A DNA stretch of 64,000 bases, from the NCBI RefSeq assembly GCF_037975245.1, contig NC_092582.1, forward strand, positions 12,368,577-12,432,576. The letters are read 5' to 3'. The stretch comes from Apostichopus japonicus (Eukaryota; Echinodermata; Holothuroidea; Aspidochirotida; Stichopodidae). Every line of letters starts with the position of its first letter. Position 1 is the first letter of the stretch. This document shows, piece after piece, positions 23,751 through 35,790 of this stretch. The notes beneath the pieces were generated by a model. That model did no database searches. It worked only from the letters and a program-made list of their open reading frames with translations, and was not told where the DNA came from. The translations under genes were made by a program, and so were the position numbers.

Positions 23751-26700
23751 TAGGTTGGTTGGCGTCTATCTTGGCACAGAGTGCTCTATGTCCAGGGGAA
23801 CAGAGCGGAATATATGTTGAGACTAGTGGAACACTAGCAGTTGTAACTCAGAGTTTCACACATTGAGCGGTCATCAGACAACAGTTGTCTGATGATCGCT
23901 CGACGCGTGAAACTCTGAGTTACAACTACTACTGTAGTGTTCCACTAGTCTCAACTAGTCTCAACTAGTCTCAATATATATATATATATATTATATAAAT
24001 ATATATATATATATTTCACAGTTGTTTATCACTAATAGTGAATTACTTGTGGTTTCATAGCTTTCAAAACATTTTCTCCATCCCCCCCCCCTCCCTCCAC
24101 TTCATGCAATTCAAAGGCTCAGCTTCACATCAACTTGATATTACTCTAACTATATATATATTTATATCACAGATGTTTATCACCCGTAGTGTACGTGAAT
24201 TACTTGTGGTTTCATAGCTTTCAAAGAGATGATTTTGTTTCTTCGCAGAGGAAGCAGTTTTAAAAAAGAAGTCTCTGATAATTCGCTTGGTGAACAGATC
24301 TCTTACAAACGAAGCTATAACCGATATTTATTTGACGTCAGGAAAGTCTCGAAGCAAGCCAGTAGAGTCTACAGCTCGCGCATGGTGAGTGACTGGGCCA
24401 CAGGGTGTAAATGTCGAAACATTTAAAGGCATTGAAGACTCTCCCCAAACCGCGTGCGGCCATCTGAAAAAGTTACTTTCTGTTGCTTGCAAGTGACGTT
24501 TTGGTTCGTGTCGCTACAAAATGCAGACAGTTCAGTAATGAAACGTGATACCTTGTTATCTTTAGCTGGACCTGAGATGTATATCCCTGTATCGTTTATA
24601 CACTGTGTTGTGGGTATTGACCATAGCTGTATGTACTGACTGTACACTAGTGTCTAATTACTGACGGTAGCAATCTGTGTGTGTATTTTCTGTGATCGAT
24701 GGTTGTGTCTAACATTTCTGTTACACCTTATCGAAACTATGTCACATTACCGGCATTAGACGTATCTTTTTTGCGCGAGTCTTCACACTCTTTAAGTAGA
24801 AAACAAGTGGCCAAACAGTAGAGCAGGAGTGACCAGGAAATTGATCTTGTGAGCTCCTGTGAAATGCTAGATTTGATTCACGGGCAACCAAATTTGAGGA
24901 TGTACTAACTCCAATTACAAAAGAGGAAAATGTGTTCTTCGAATGGTACTAAAAGATCATGAAGTTTTACATGCGTGTGGCCTGTTTGTCATGTTGAAAT
25001 ATATTGTCGTCTTTGTTTCTAAAGTTTTGACTGTTTGGCATTGGATCATTCAGTGAATTCATTGTTTGAGTTTCATATTAATAGTTGGATAAAAACATAT
25101 TTAGGCCCCATTTATAGAGTCGATATATCATTTGCATGCAGGCTGCACTTGTCCCATCGGTGAGAGACAAGTTACTTGAGTGTTGGGAATGGCCAAGAGG
25201 AGGGTGAGTGGCTGGATTTCAGGCACTTAACAAATCCCCCCCCCCCCAAAAAAAAAAACTTACGATAAACATTAATTTCAAATGAGAGACAACAAGGTCG
25301 AATAATTATGTCACAGGGCTGACATTTTGTTCAAGGTGCAAATTTCATGCTGCTTGTGGGAGGCATTGCTACTTAAACTTAGCTTTTCCTGTTCATTTTT
25401 TATGGCAAATGTTAAAGTTACTTGTTAATGTCATTGCTGGTATGTTGCAAGATATCATATCTATCCACGAAACAGAAAACCAGAGGTATTCAAAATAAGA
25501 TAAAATGTGAAAATTATGACACTCCTTAGTCATCCAGTAAAATAAAGGAACACCCGAAACAAAATGTCTCCCAAATGGAAATATTAATGACTTCGATAGG
25601 TGAGAGAGTTGCTCATCATTGGCATATATATCTTTGGTTAAGGATGATTAATTTGTTGGTTTCTTGCTTAAGATGAAAATCCCTGTGAAAATCCTCTCGC
25701 AATGCCGTATGTGTCTGCATTTTGTTTTGGTTTTTGATCAAACTCTTCCAAAGTTTCACTCGTTGATGGTTTATCAAAGAGAATCGTGAGATGTTAAATT
25801 ATGATTTAAGACAATGGAATTAATAGAACCCTTCATATAAATATGTTAACAACTTTTAATTTTAAATATCAGTGTGCTGTTGAAACAAGTGGGATTGAAA
25901 AGCCTTAACATATCAGTATATAATTTCCTTTTTTTTTTATTTTTTTTTTGCAATGAAGTCCCCCTAACTTATTTTCTATATTGATAAATGTGGAGAAGTT
26001 GAATTTAGGATGTGTCGTTTCTCTTACTTGATTTGAATCTATCAATTCTTCTTCCTTTTCTTTCCAGGGAAATTAAAGACTTAGCTCTGTTTGTAAGGTA
26101 TGGACCTATTCTGCAGACACCTGTAAATAATGTACCAAAAGTGGCTGATTTACCGTACCAATATCCTGCAAGGAGTAACAGTTTAAAGTAAGTATCTTAT
26201 CATGTCATGTGACTTGTCATGTGATTAATGTCTTTTTTCCTTGTGTATGTGGTTTGTATTACTGTTGTAAAAACAGCAGTAAATGGGTTGTGAAGAGTAC
26301 ATTCAATTACCCAGCAAGCAACTGTACAGACATTGTATGGTATGGACTGTTCTCTTGTTATCAGAGTGCTCATCAAAATGACCCCAGTTTTCTTCTACAA
26401 CTGGGACTCATAACTAGGATCTTTAAATGTAAACCCACTTAATTTTAGGTGGTTCTTGCAGCTTTATCCCCTCTTTGTGTTATGTGCAATTGACCACCGC
26501 TACATATTGCAAGGTTAAAACCATTGTGTCATGAGGGGAAAGGAAGTGTTTGTTGAAAGCTTGCCGACAACATAGATCCATTTATATGACACAGGATATA
26601 TGAGCAGGGATGTGCCCACGCTGGGCGGCACTGGGCGGCCCCGCCCAGCACTAAATATACCGCCCAGCACTGTCTTAAAAATCGTGAATCCCGCCCAGCA

Positions 26701-28664
26701 CTATTTTTATTAAAATCCCTACATTCCTAACAATACATTCAACATAAATTGGGCCTAGCCTATGCCAAAATCATACAGACTAATTATGCATCAGTTACGC
26801 ATGCGAGAAACATTACTTACGGCTCTCAATCGGTCCCTTGTCAAATCTCTTCGAAACAACTAATAACTTTTACCAGGTACGTAATGTATTTCACTAAAGA
26901 AAAATGAAAAAATGTAAATTATTAGTGTATGTGTATGTACTTAAAAAGCTACATAGGTGCCAGCATTTGGCATCTGTGCACCTTCAAAAACCCTTAGACC
27001 CCTCCCCCAGGATGGCGATCACTATACCTGGCACTCAGGAAATCCTGGGCACATCCCTGTATGAGTATACATGGCTGTTTGTTTACCTTGAGTAACATAA
27101 AATAACATCACATCAGCCATATACGGTATCTGTTTGTGTTACAGTATGGGGATAAGTCAAAAGCTATGCCACATTGAATCGATGAAATATATTACAATAT
27201 TTTTTTAAATTATTGTACTCTTCTCGTCAGTGATATCAAATGGGGTGATTGTAATGGCCGATGCATACCTGAAAGTGGTCAAACACCTCAGGTGTACCAA
27301 GGTCTGACAAGGTGGGGGATGGGTCAGTGTAGACTACAGCAGCTGCTCCTGATTTGATTTCATGGGGCACACAGAAATTTTCAGTATATACTCACAGACT
27401 GCCGACTTCCAAAATGGGGCCCAGTGATATAATTGCCCAATGGGTCCAACCCGCTCTTAATGACCATGGGTACACCAACGTCTGTTTAATAGTGAATGGG
27501 TGGGAAAAAATGTCCCGTAAAATGTCGAGAAAAGAGAATGCTCTTTAGTGAAGCTAATTGTACTGTGGCTAATGGTCATCACAGATGGCTTTTGTGTGTT
27601 CCAGAGGTTTGGGTCAGTGAAATTTGTATTTTGAAACCGACTTTTATTTAGAGCTGTCCGTCTCTGTGAATTCTGTGTGGAAGTTATGAGATTTATTCTC
27701 TTTTTTTTTCTCTCTTCTCATCTAGTGAACAATTGCCTGCACCTTTGCCTCGAAAAGCTGCAGATATAACTAGGCAGGGTACTTTTAGGTCACCGGAGCA
27801 GGTTGCACATATGTCAGGTAACTTCATTTATAATTCCTGAGCATTTCTTTTCTTTCCATCCATTAATTATTGGTTCCTATGATGATTCTCTGTTTATTGT
27901 TTTAAGTTTAATATTGCTGGTACGGTTTAGTCCAACAAGGTGAAATGTTTTCAGTTACCAGGTTTCAATATGACACTCTCTTGTAACATTTCTCTCAAAA
28001 TGCTCACTTTTCAAATTTATCAGATGCCAGAGAATGCTCCTGTAGAAAATTAAGAAGACTTTATTGGCTTCTCAGAGTTTAAAGACATTGCACTGTAAAT
28101 TTAAATTTGACCAAAATTGTTTGTATCCGTGTGATAAATTGTGCTATCAGGATGTGGTATTCATGTAATTTGATAGCAAATTAATGGAAAAGTTCTTAGA
28201 TGTCTGCTAGAGAATTATTCCTGCAAGGTAATTTTTTTTATATACCTTCTGCAAATATGTTGTCTTGATAGTCCTCATTGCTAAAGGAGAGGGAGGGGGG
28301 GGGTGATGCAAATCCAAATGTGGTCCATGGCCTGTGTAGTGAAGACACTCACTTTTGATAAACAGATCCCCAGAAATGATTCCATCATAATGACAGTACT
28401 GGATGGAGACTTGAGCAATGTGTTTTTTTTAAAGTTTTTATGTTTTATATTTTTGCTTTTCTTATTGCATATATTCATCTTCTGTGGTAGATGAATTGGT
28501 TGTCCCGTTGTTACTTAAAGAGTAAAAGTGAACGGTTTCACCTTCTGTATGTTGGCACTATGACATAACACATTGACAAAATGTCAGCTCCCATTATAAG
28601 ACTTTTAAATCATGCCATCTGGGAAAGGAAGCAACATTTTTCTTGGTTGATTTATTCATTGCAA

Positions 28665-28735
<71 letters not shown>

Positions 28736-29860
28736 CATATATATATCATAAAAAGTGGCGGTGGTTTTGTGGTATTATTTTCCCCTTTCACTTTCTTCAA
28801 TTGGTTTACCGTGTATTCAGGCATGGAGAAGGAGGGGGTGGTGGGGGAAGGGGAGGTTGGAGGGGGTGGGGATGTTCACATTTCCTATTCTCACATTTAC
28901 AAGGTCCAGGATATTCCCAACATTCAAGCTGACAATGTATTGAAAGCAATCAGTCTAGAATTGATTCAGTTTTTGTTTCATTCTCTTTTTAAACAAGAAA
29001 TATGGAACATTATTTTCTAATACTGCCCTCTTCTTTTGCAGGTCTCGATGACGTACCATTTCAATTAAACCCTATTCTTCTTGCCTTGGCAACGCCAGAC
29101 ACGGTAAGAGCTTGAGTCATTTCTTTTTTTTAAAGCTTGTCTTTTTTTACCACTGCTGATTATCATATTATTTGATGTTGATTCAGTCTAGCTGAGCTGC
29201 AGCTGCTGCAGCTCTCCTGTTTGACACAGGGACTATGAAGATAACATTACAATTGCAGCTGAGTGTAATAGAATGAGTAAGGATGATGACCAGTCTGAGC
29301 TTATTGGGCATAATAAAGTCAATACAATGTCAGGAATTAAAAATAAGAAAAAAACCTGCAGTCTGTTCCTTTAAAGGTAGTCAGTATAGGCCCCAAATTA
29401 TAGCAGGCTATATAATTTGCTAGAAGTTTTCAAAAATTACTTTCCTGGAGGTCTTTACTCTCCAAATTGTTCCCAGACAGTTTTCAGGAACACACAAGAT
29501 GACTGAATGTACCAGTGAGGAAAATTTCCTCAAAGGTTGTAGGAAACACAGTTGAATACTTTTGACCAAAGGTGACCATATTTGAATATTTAGCATATTT
29601 GAGGCCAATACAGCATATTTTTAATTAATGATAAATTGGGGAAATGGGGTTATGTTTTGGAAGACATAGAATAAAAATCTAGTTTAAAACATAATGTTTT
29701 TACTGGCAAAGAGATTCAATGTCTTCTTTATTCATAATCTTGTTGACAGATATCTGTGCCAGCCTTACAGCTAAAGACACGTGAAGAGATTCTGAGGGCG
29801 TACCAGTACGACTTCTCGACAGAAAACCTGGTCAAGAGACAGGCAGAGTACACATCTTGA
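21154..29860 (+). CDS. MVB12: ESCRT-I subunit MVB12 (MABP and UMA domains), 8 coding exons
   Basis: Coding exons: 21154-21225, 21996-22097, 22791-22887, 24249-24384, 26068-26187, 27726-27817, 29042-29103, 29750-29860 (stop TGA). All are GT-AG with matching phases, giving 263 residues, close to animal MVB12A/B. MVB12 joins TSG101, VPS28 and VPS37 in ESCRT-I, which sorts ubiquitinated cargo into multivesicular bodies at endosomes. Residues 1 to about 150 form the MABP membrane-binding domain: ITNVCVVEDKNNVPSGYEV, GDADLWKDKKMRKKITRYL, VLADITVSKED, then LKKKSLIIRLV, AITDIYLTSGKSRSKP and EIKDLALFVRYG. A linker of low similarity follows, then the C-terminal UMA motif (GLDDVPFQLNP, LKTREEILRAYQYDF). 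Exon 4 ends in phase 2 and joins 26068 to read W-EIKDLALF. An 18-nt segment 25142-25159 could be spliced in as a frame-preserving microexon; I left it out. Vertebrates have A and B paralogues; I do not assign this copy to either. Confidence 0.9.
22168..22441 (+). repeat. tRNA-derived SINE, family S2, copy 1
   Basis: The head has an A box (TTAGCTCAGTGGTTAACGCC) and a degenerate B box (GGTGCGAGTCACTCC). The roughly 190-bp body contains GACAATTGACAATTCATAATC and GAGTTCCTGCTTGCAGGAGG; the tail is (TACA)n. Partial duplications of GTGTTAGCTC precede the head. It lies in MVB12 intron 2; a second copy is at 40979-41215 on the other strand. Confidence 0.75.
23697..24228. repeat. TA runs, near-palindrome and local duplication in MVB12 intron 3
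   Basis: (TA)n at 23697-23748 and 23974-24015 flank a 138-bp near-palindrome (23817-23954). Its arms, TTGAGACTAGTGGAACACTA and the reverse complement, meet at CAGACAAC-A-GTTGTCTG. Around it, two segments occur twice: AAAGGCTCA-CTTCACATCAA at about 23665 and 24113, and GAATTACTTGTGGTTTCATA at about 24040 and 24195. The second copy runs right up to the acceptor of MVB12 exon 4. Confidence 0.8.
26605..27059. mobile_element. Non-autonomous hAT-like element, 455 bp, 6-bp target duplication
   Basis: Perfect 14-bp terminal inverted repeats CAGGGATGTGCCCA / TGGGCACATCCCTG, flanked by TATGAG on both sides (26599-26604 and 27060-27065). The left subterminal part has repeated CCGCCCAGCACT motifs. No transposase is encoded. 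It is inserted in MVB12 intron 5. The CAGGG ends suggest hAT, but the duplication is 6 rather than 8 bp. Confidence 0.8.
28666..28747. repeat. (TA)n microsatellite
   Basis: About 80 bp of TA dinucleotides in MVB12 intron 6. A G-rich stretch at about 28825-28872 follows. Confidence 0.95.
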
Positions 29861-29902
29861 TTGCATCATCACAGGATGTTGAAGGAAGTCAATGACCTGG
29901 TG

Positions 29903-29908
29903 AATAAA
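29903..29908 (+). promoter_or_regulatory. Polyadenylation signal of MVB12
   Basis: AATAAA 43 bases after the MVB12 stop codon, followed by a T-rich stretch at about 29928-29943. Another AATAAA at about 30227 could serve a longer transcript. Confidence 0.55.
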
Positions 29909-29909
29909 C

Positions 29910-32900
29910 ATACAATTTATTTCAATTTATTTATTTTTTTTTATAGATAGTTGATTTATGACGGTTTTACATTCAGTAAGTTAGTATCTGTCTCTCGAAT
30001 CCCCTTCCCAGGTAAACAGCTTGCTTCCATATCGCTAATGGTATGTGGCAATGCTTCCCACAGGAAAATGAAAGAAATGTTTAAAGTTGTATATTGGAAA
30101 GGAATAGTTTGTTCTCTATCTTGATACAGTGTTCAACTTTCATAGCCTGGTTATTATTGAGATAACTAAAAGTATTGTTTTGGAAGTTTATAAATTTCTG
30201 TTACTTCAAGTTGATTTGTGCTGTTCAATAAACGACAAGACACACCATACCTGCTCAACAACAACAAATGAAACAACACACAACACAAGTCCATTAGGCT
30301 CTCAAACACCTTTTGATATTGTGTTTACCTCTCTATATCATCATCATCGTCATTATTATTTACTACTCAAAGTTTAATTTCAAATCATAAAATATGAGTC
30401 AATTTAAAAAAAAAAAACTTTTGCAGTGTGCTCAAGACATGAGACTATATATTGATAACAAATTGGCTGACGGACGAAATGTTGAGAACTCAATCAGATC
30501 GCATAACTACTGGCAAATTAAACTTAATTTTGTCATTAAATATATATCAATGACTTTTTCTCTTAGTTTGATCTGCCATTAATCTCGTCTTGAGTAACCC
30601 TCTGTAGCTTTGGTGAAATTACCGACAAACCTCTCCAAGCTGCTTAAATACCCCCTCTCAAAGTTGTGATTAATAATTTCTATAGGTCACTGATGATATT
30701 GTATTCAATTATTTCATTTACAGTGGGACCTGTCAGAAGTGCTTGGAATACAACATGCTCCTTTGAAAATCTGTCATATGGTTTGGTTTGTGAGAGCGAT
30801 ATTAACTGGAAACAGCCCTTTTCGGTATGGGCAGACATTTTACTGTTGCGTTTTGGGGAAGTGCAACTGTTTCAATTTCTATATTTGTCGATTTTTAATT
30901 TGAGCGCTGAAGAGAACATTATAATCAAGATAACGAAACATTATCTTACGAAATCTTATTAATTAATTAATTAATAAATCTTATTAATTAATTAATAAAC
31001 GAAATCTTATTAATTTGTTAACAAGTTTTAAATTGTAAGCTGGACCATTTACGGTAAGTTAAAACTATGTTGATCTTTAACACTGGGATGCCATTCCAAT
31101 CTAACAATTTTGACTGGGAAAGTTTCTTTTTTTTCTCCTGCAAGTATGTTATTGCAAATACTTTGACTTGGGTGTTTCTCGTCAAGTAGACAATTCCATG
31201 GACATCATAAGTGGAATCTTTTGCTAATTATAAATTTAATTTAGTAATTTAGTAGTTTTGATGGATCAACCAGACAGTAATAAAATTATTAATCTTAAAG
31301 TCTGTCAAGACAAAATTTTGTACATGGTGCAAGTTTTGTTCTCTTGATTTTAAAGTGGGTATGCCTCCATAGAAGATATTTTTCACTTGTTAGGTAAATA
31401 TATATTTAGGAAAAAGATAACTCTCTATTTCATTTGTGGAGAAAGGGATTGGCACAATTTATAGATGTGAGCCAATGTGTCAGTAGTAATTGCAGCTATT
31501 CTTTTTAAGGAGGGGGTGGGAGGGGGTGGGGTGGGGTTGGCTGGGGGTAGGTTGCCAAATGAGAAGACAATTTGAACTATTTCAATTTTGTCACTAATTC
31601 AATTTTCTCTGTACCTTATGAGTTATGTGATGCTTGTCAGCTGATGAAAACTTTGTTAAACTGGCAATTCATTTGGAGACAGGAATACACGCTGCATTGA
31701 ATATCCCGTTCCCCATTACATTACAACGGCCACACTATTAGCACACAGCTGAATTTCACACGTTTAGAAGTGTCATGTTCTTCTCGTCTGAGAGAGATAT
31801 TTCCCTTCTAATTGTTTGGTTGTTGTAAAGCCCTTCTAATTGTTTGGTTGTTGTAAAGATAACAATGCCTGGTGATACACTCATTGTCATTAGACAGCAT
31901 GGTTAACATGAGTCATGTGAAGTGTGTGACGAACTTGTTTTGTGTTTTTGTGGCAGAGACTTCCTACTACCTTCAAGGTGTTCCCCCTGAAGCAACATTG
32001 AACAGGAAGCTAAATGCAGCATGTAGGAATATACATATTAAACTGAATAACTTTTCGTTCACCCCTTTTTGTGTTGTGGTATTTACTTTGTCATAAAATA
32101 TGGCAAATATTTCCTCATAAATTGATCAATAGCTACTATGTATCTGTGTGTATCAATTTTGAATTAACAATATGCTGTAAGGTACCAAATTCAACATTCC
32201 TGGGAACTTCCAATAAGCTTGCCAGTTTTGCAAAAGAGTCTTTAACTTTCATGACTGTACACTGTCATATGTGTGTAAAATTTGATATTTAACTGTAATT
32301 GGTAGAACGATTTCACAATACTATCCTATATCGAGACTGTTTGGTCATGTATTTTCATCTCCTTTTGAACCAATGCTCCTTCTCTTTGCGATACTCTTGG
32401 AAAGTAAGAACGAATAGAAAATGTCAAAGAGCAGTGACACCCCTGTTGTAATAGGTCATCAACTGCATTACCAAAACTTCAAAAGTGAAGTGAATTGGAC
32501 AAGTTCTTTGATCGTCACCCCCCCCCCCACCCCCGTAGAGATAGGGTGACTTGAGTCGATGACTCGCCTCCAGCATTGACTCTACTCGAGTCAGAAAAAT
32601 CACCAGTAATGACTTAAAGTGACGTGATTAATTACAAACCTACAAAATGGCTACTGAAGATATCAATCATTTTTGTATATCATTTAATAACAATTTTTAC
32701 CAAATGATGGAAATTTTCTGTTTGTCACTGCAAAACAACAGAGAAAAAAAATTAAAGAGTAAGAAGGGTGGTGTATTAGGGTGGGGGGTGGGGGGAGAGA
32801 AAAGGCAAAATTAATACCTGTGGATAATTACATTTTTGAAAAGTAAGCAGGCTTGGCATTCCAGGTCCAGCTGTTAACCACTGGTAGGTAGTCTGGTTAT

Positions 32901-33410
32901 TAAAAATAATGAGAAAACAACTTTAATGTTTTAGATAGGACAGACAAACATTGGGAAATAAACTTTGTGAAAAGAGGTAAGCTGATAGACTAACTATTCC
33001 AGCCAAAATTTAAAAAAAAAACAGGTATGAAATACTTGGAAAATTTGACTAAAAATTGTTGACGTTCAACCAGCTGTTATTTATTTAAGAAAAACACTTG
33101 TCTTTTGACATTAGGGACAGTTTGAGATCAATTTGGTATCGGAGATGGGGTAAGGTGGAGAGGATGGGGAAGGAGCAGGGGGGCTGGTGGTGGGGGTTCT
33201 ATTTATACTTATTGTATCATTTTCTGTCATTTTGCAATATTTTATATCAAGTTTTGCTACATAGGCCTTTTCTGGTTGTTATTGTTTTTGCTCCCCTTAT
33301 GGTGCTCTATTCTGATGCAGCTCTCTGTTAAGTGTTAAGTTTAAATGTTAACTGTGCATTTTCTAATTGATTCTATCAGAGGGTGCTGTATCATATCTGT
33401 ATCAAGAGTT
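29910..33410. other. Intergenic DNA after MVB12
   Basis: AT-rich, with TTAATTAATTAATAA short repeats at about 30958-31015 and a G-rich tract at about 31509-31550. A C run lies near 32519-32533 and another G-rich tract near 32779-32800. No exon was recognised; short ORFs such as 30666-30962 lack any familiar domain. Confidence 0.5.
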
Positions 33411-33414
33411 TAGT

Positions 33415-34377
33415 ACAAGCCTGTCATCATGTGACAGTGTAGATGGTATAACAGGTCTGTCATCATGTGACAGGTAGATGGTATAACAGGTCCTGTCATC
33501 ATGTGACAGTGTAGATGGTATAACAGGTCCTGTCATTATATGGCAGTGTAGATAGTATAACAGGTCCTGTCATCATGTGACAGTGTAGATGGTATAACAG
33601 GTCCTGTCATTATGTGACAGTGTAGATGGTATAACAGGTCTGTCATCATGTGACAGGTAGATGGTATAACAGGTCCTGTCATCATGTGACAGTGTAGATG
33701 GTATAACAGGTCCTGTCATCATGTGACAGTGTAGATGGTATAACAGGTCTGTCATCATGTGACAGGTAGATGGTATAACAGGTCCTGTCATCATGTGACA
33801 GGTAGATGGTATAACAGGTCCTGTCATCATGTGACAGTGTAGATGGTATAACAGGTTCTGTCATCATGTGACAGGTAGATGGTATAACAGGTCCTGTCAT
33901 CATGTGACAGTGTAGATGGTATAACAGGTCCTGTCATTATATGGCAGTGTAGATAGTATAACAGGTCCTGTCATCATGTGACAGTGTAGATGGTATAACA
34001 GGTCCTGTCATTATATGGCAGTGTAGATGGGATAACAGGTCCTGTCATCATGTGACAGTGTAGATTGTATAACAGGTCCTGTCATTATATGGCAGTGTAG
34101 ATAGTATAACAGGTCCTGTCATCATGTGACAGTGTAGATGGTATAACAGGTCCTGTCATTATATGGCAGTGTAGATGGGATAACAGGTCCTGTCATCATG
34201 TGACAGTGTAGATGGTATAACAGGTCCTGTCATTTTGTGGCAGTTTAGGTGGTATAACAGGTCCTGTCATTATATGGCAGTGTAGATGGTATAACAGGTT
34301 CTGTCATTATGTGGCAGTGTAGATGGTACAGCAGGTTCTGTCATCATGTGACAGTGTAGATGGTATAACAGGCTATG
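33415..34377. repeat. Minisatellite of 37-bp units with an internal palindrome
   Basis: About two dozen head-to-tail copies of a unit made of CTGTCATCATGTGACAG plus TGTAGATGGTATAACAGGTC. Shorter variants lack a C or the TGT; others carry CATTATATGGCAG. Each full unit contains the inverted repeat CTGTCA-N5-TGACAG. Variant units recur in blocks, which suggests multi-unit duplications. ORFs read on the minus strand are repeat artefacts. Confidence 0.95.
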
Positions 34378-34931
34378 TATAGAGCAAAAATATCAGCTTT
34401 TTCAATTCGGAAAACATAAGATAAATCGCACAGCTGTGTATTAGAGAGGTGAAATTTTGCACAAACTTGGGTTTAAGAAGAATTTTTGAAGTGCCAAATT
34501 TTATGGCCTTGTTGAGAAGTTTTTGGGTTTCACTTAATAACAAGCTTCATAATAAGAATGTCGTGTTTATGTGAGAAATGATTAAGTTGGTGAAGAAGTT
34601 TCGGTGGCATTGCCGTTGCTGTTTTAAAATTTGACCCATTTATTTAGTTAATTAATTAGAAATGAACAGAGAATGTTGGTGAACGTTTGGCACCATCAGA
34701 TCTTTTTGAATTACTTTAAAGACTACCAAAATTATAGATGTGATTAATGACGGGGGCATAGCTAGAGTGCAGACCAGTGACGGAGATATTTGAAGGATCT
34801 AACCATTGGCTCAGTGTTTACGTCCTCAAAGTTTAGTCATGCCTAACCCAGAAGCTGGGGAACAGAGGTTTGCATTATGAGTAAGCAGGGTTATATGTCA
34901 CCATTAATTGGGGTCTTTCCCCGTAAAACAT

Positions 34932-35270
34932 TACTTAGTTTTACAAAAACTAAGTTTTGCCAAGAACTAAGTTTTGCCAGAATGGAAAGAAATTATTGGC
35001 TGGAAAAGGATTCTCGAAAACCTTACAAAAGTTTTGCTAAGTTTGCAGAAACTACTAAAGTTTTGCAGAAAACTTACAAAAACTAAGTTTTTTCAAAAAA
35101 CTTACAAAAACCAATTTTTGCCACAAAAAAAATACAAAAACTAAGTTTTGCCATAAAAATAAAAATACAAAAACTAAGTTTTGCAACAACAATAAACTTA
35201 CAGAACTGAGCTTTGCCAATAACTTAGTTTTGCACAATGGGAAAGAAATTAATTGGCTGGAAACTATTTG
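34932..35270. repeat. Degenerate short tandem repeat (ACAAAAACTAAGTTTTGCC)
   Basis: Irregular copies of AAAACTAAGTTTTGCC, itself nearly palindromic. The segment AATGG-AAAGAAATTA-TTGGCTGG is present at both ends (about 34980 and 35237), so the array lies within a larger duplicated segment. Confidence 0.8.
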
Positions 35271-35785
35271 GACCATTGACTAAGGAATACAGATCCTCTT
35301 GGTTGCACATCACTATAGCATGTTCATGTCATCAATATTTGGGGGGTGGTGGGGGTAAGATTCCTTTAATATTACTTGTTTATAAAGAACGCACTTCTAT
35401 TGGAGTAAATTTGCTTTTGTTTGCAATCTTTACTCGATGGTATGTCATCTTGTTTGTTATTTTAATGTAGTGATTGGTGAATGTAAATATGAAATTTTAT
35501 GAAAAAAAGAGAGCTTAAACAACACAGAAATAATGCAGCAAAAATGTAAATAATCTGGTATTTCTCTTTGTGTCTATTCTAACTGACTTTACAAACTTCA
35601 ATTTGATGTAAACATTTAATACTACGTCAAGAGTAGATATTGTAAATGTCATAATAGCCCCCACCCCTAGACCATGAGGCCCCTCTCTCCACCCCCCCCC
35701 CCTCTCTCTCTCTCTGGTAATAAAGTAGAATGTTGGTTCATGTTGTAAATTAAACCAAAACCTATCCCCTTAAGAAAAGTGGTAG
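35271..35785. other. Intergenic DNA
   Basis: A G run lies near 35340-35356 and a C run followed by (CT)n at about 35689-35716. No gene was recognised. Confidence 0.5.
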
Positions 35786-35790
35786 GTCCC

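Noticed and set aside
24229-24426. ORF of 65 codons on the + strand
   Set aside because: Wrong frame of MVB12 exon 4; the frame reading LKKKSLIIRLV matches the family.
25142-25202. Longer exon ending at GTGAGT 25204 in MVB12
   Set aside because: In the frame imposed by exon 4 it hits a stop (TGA) after a few codons, and the open frame does not join exon 4.
33573-33903. Minus-strand ORFs with MMTGPVIPST repeats, and a CRISPR-like look
   Set aside because: The array is a eukaryotic minisatellite. The units are contiguous variants, with no unique spacers between repeats.
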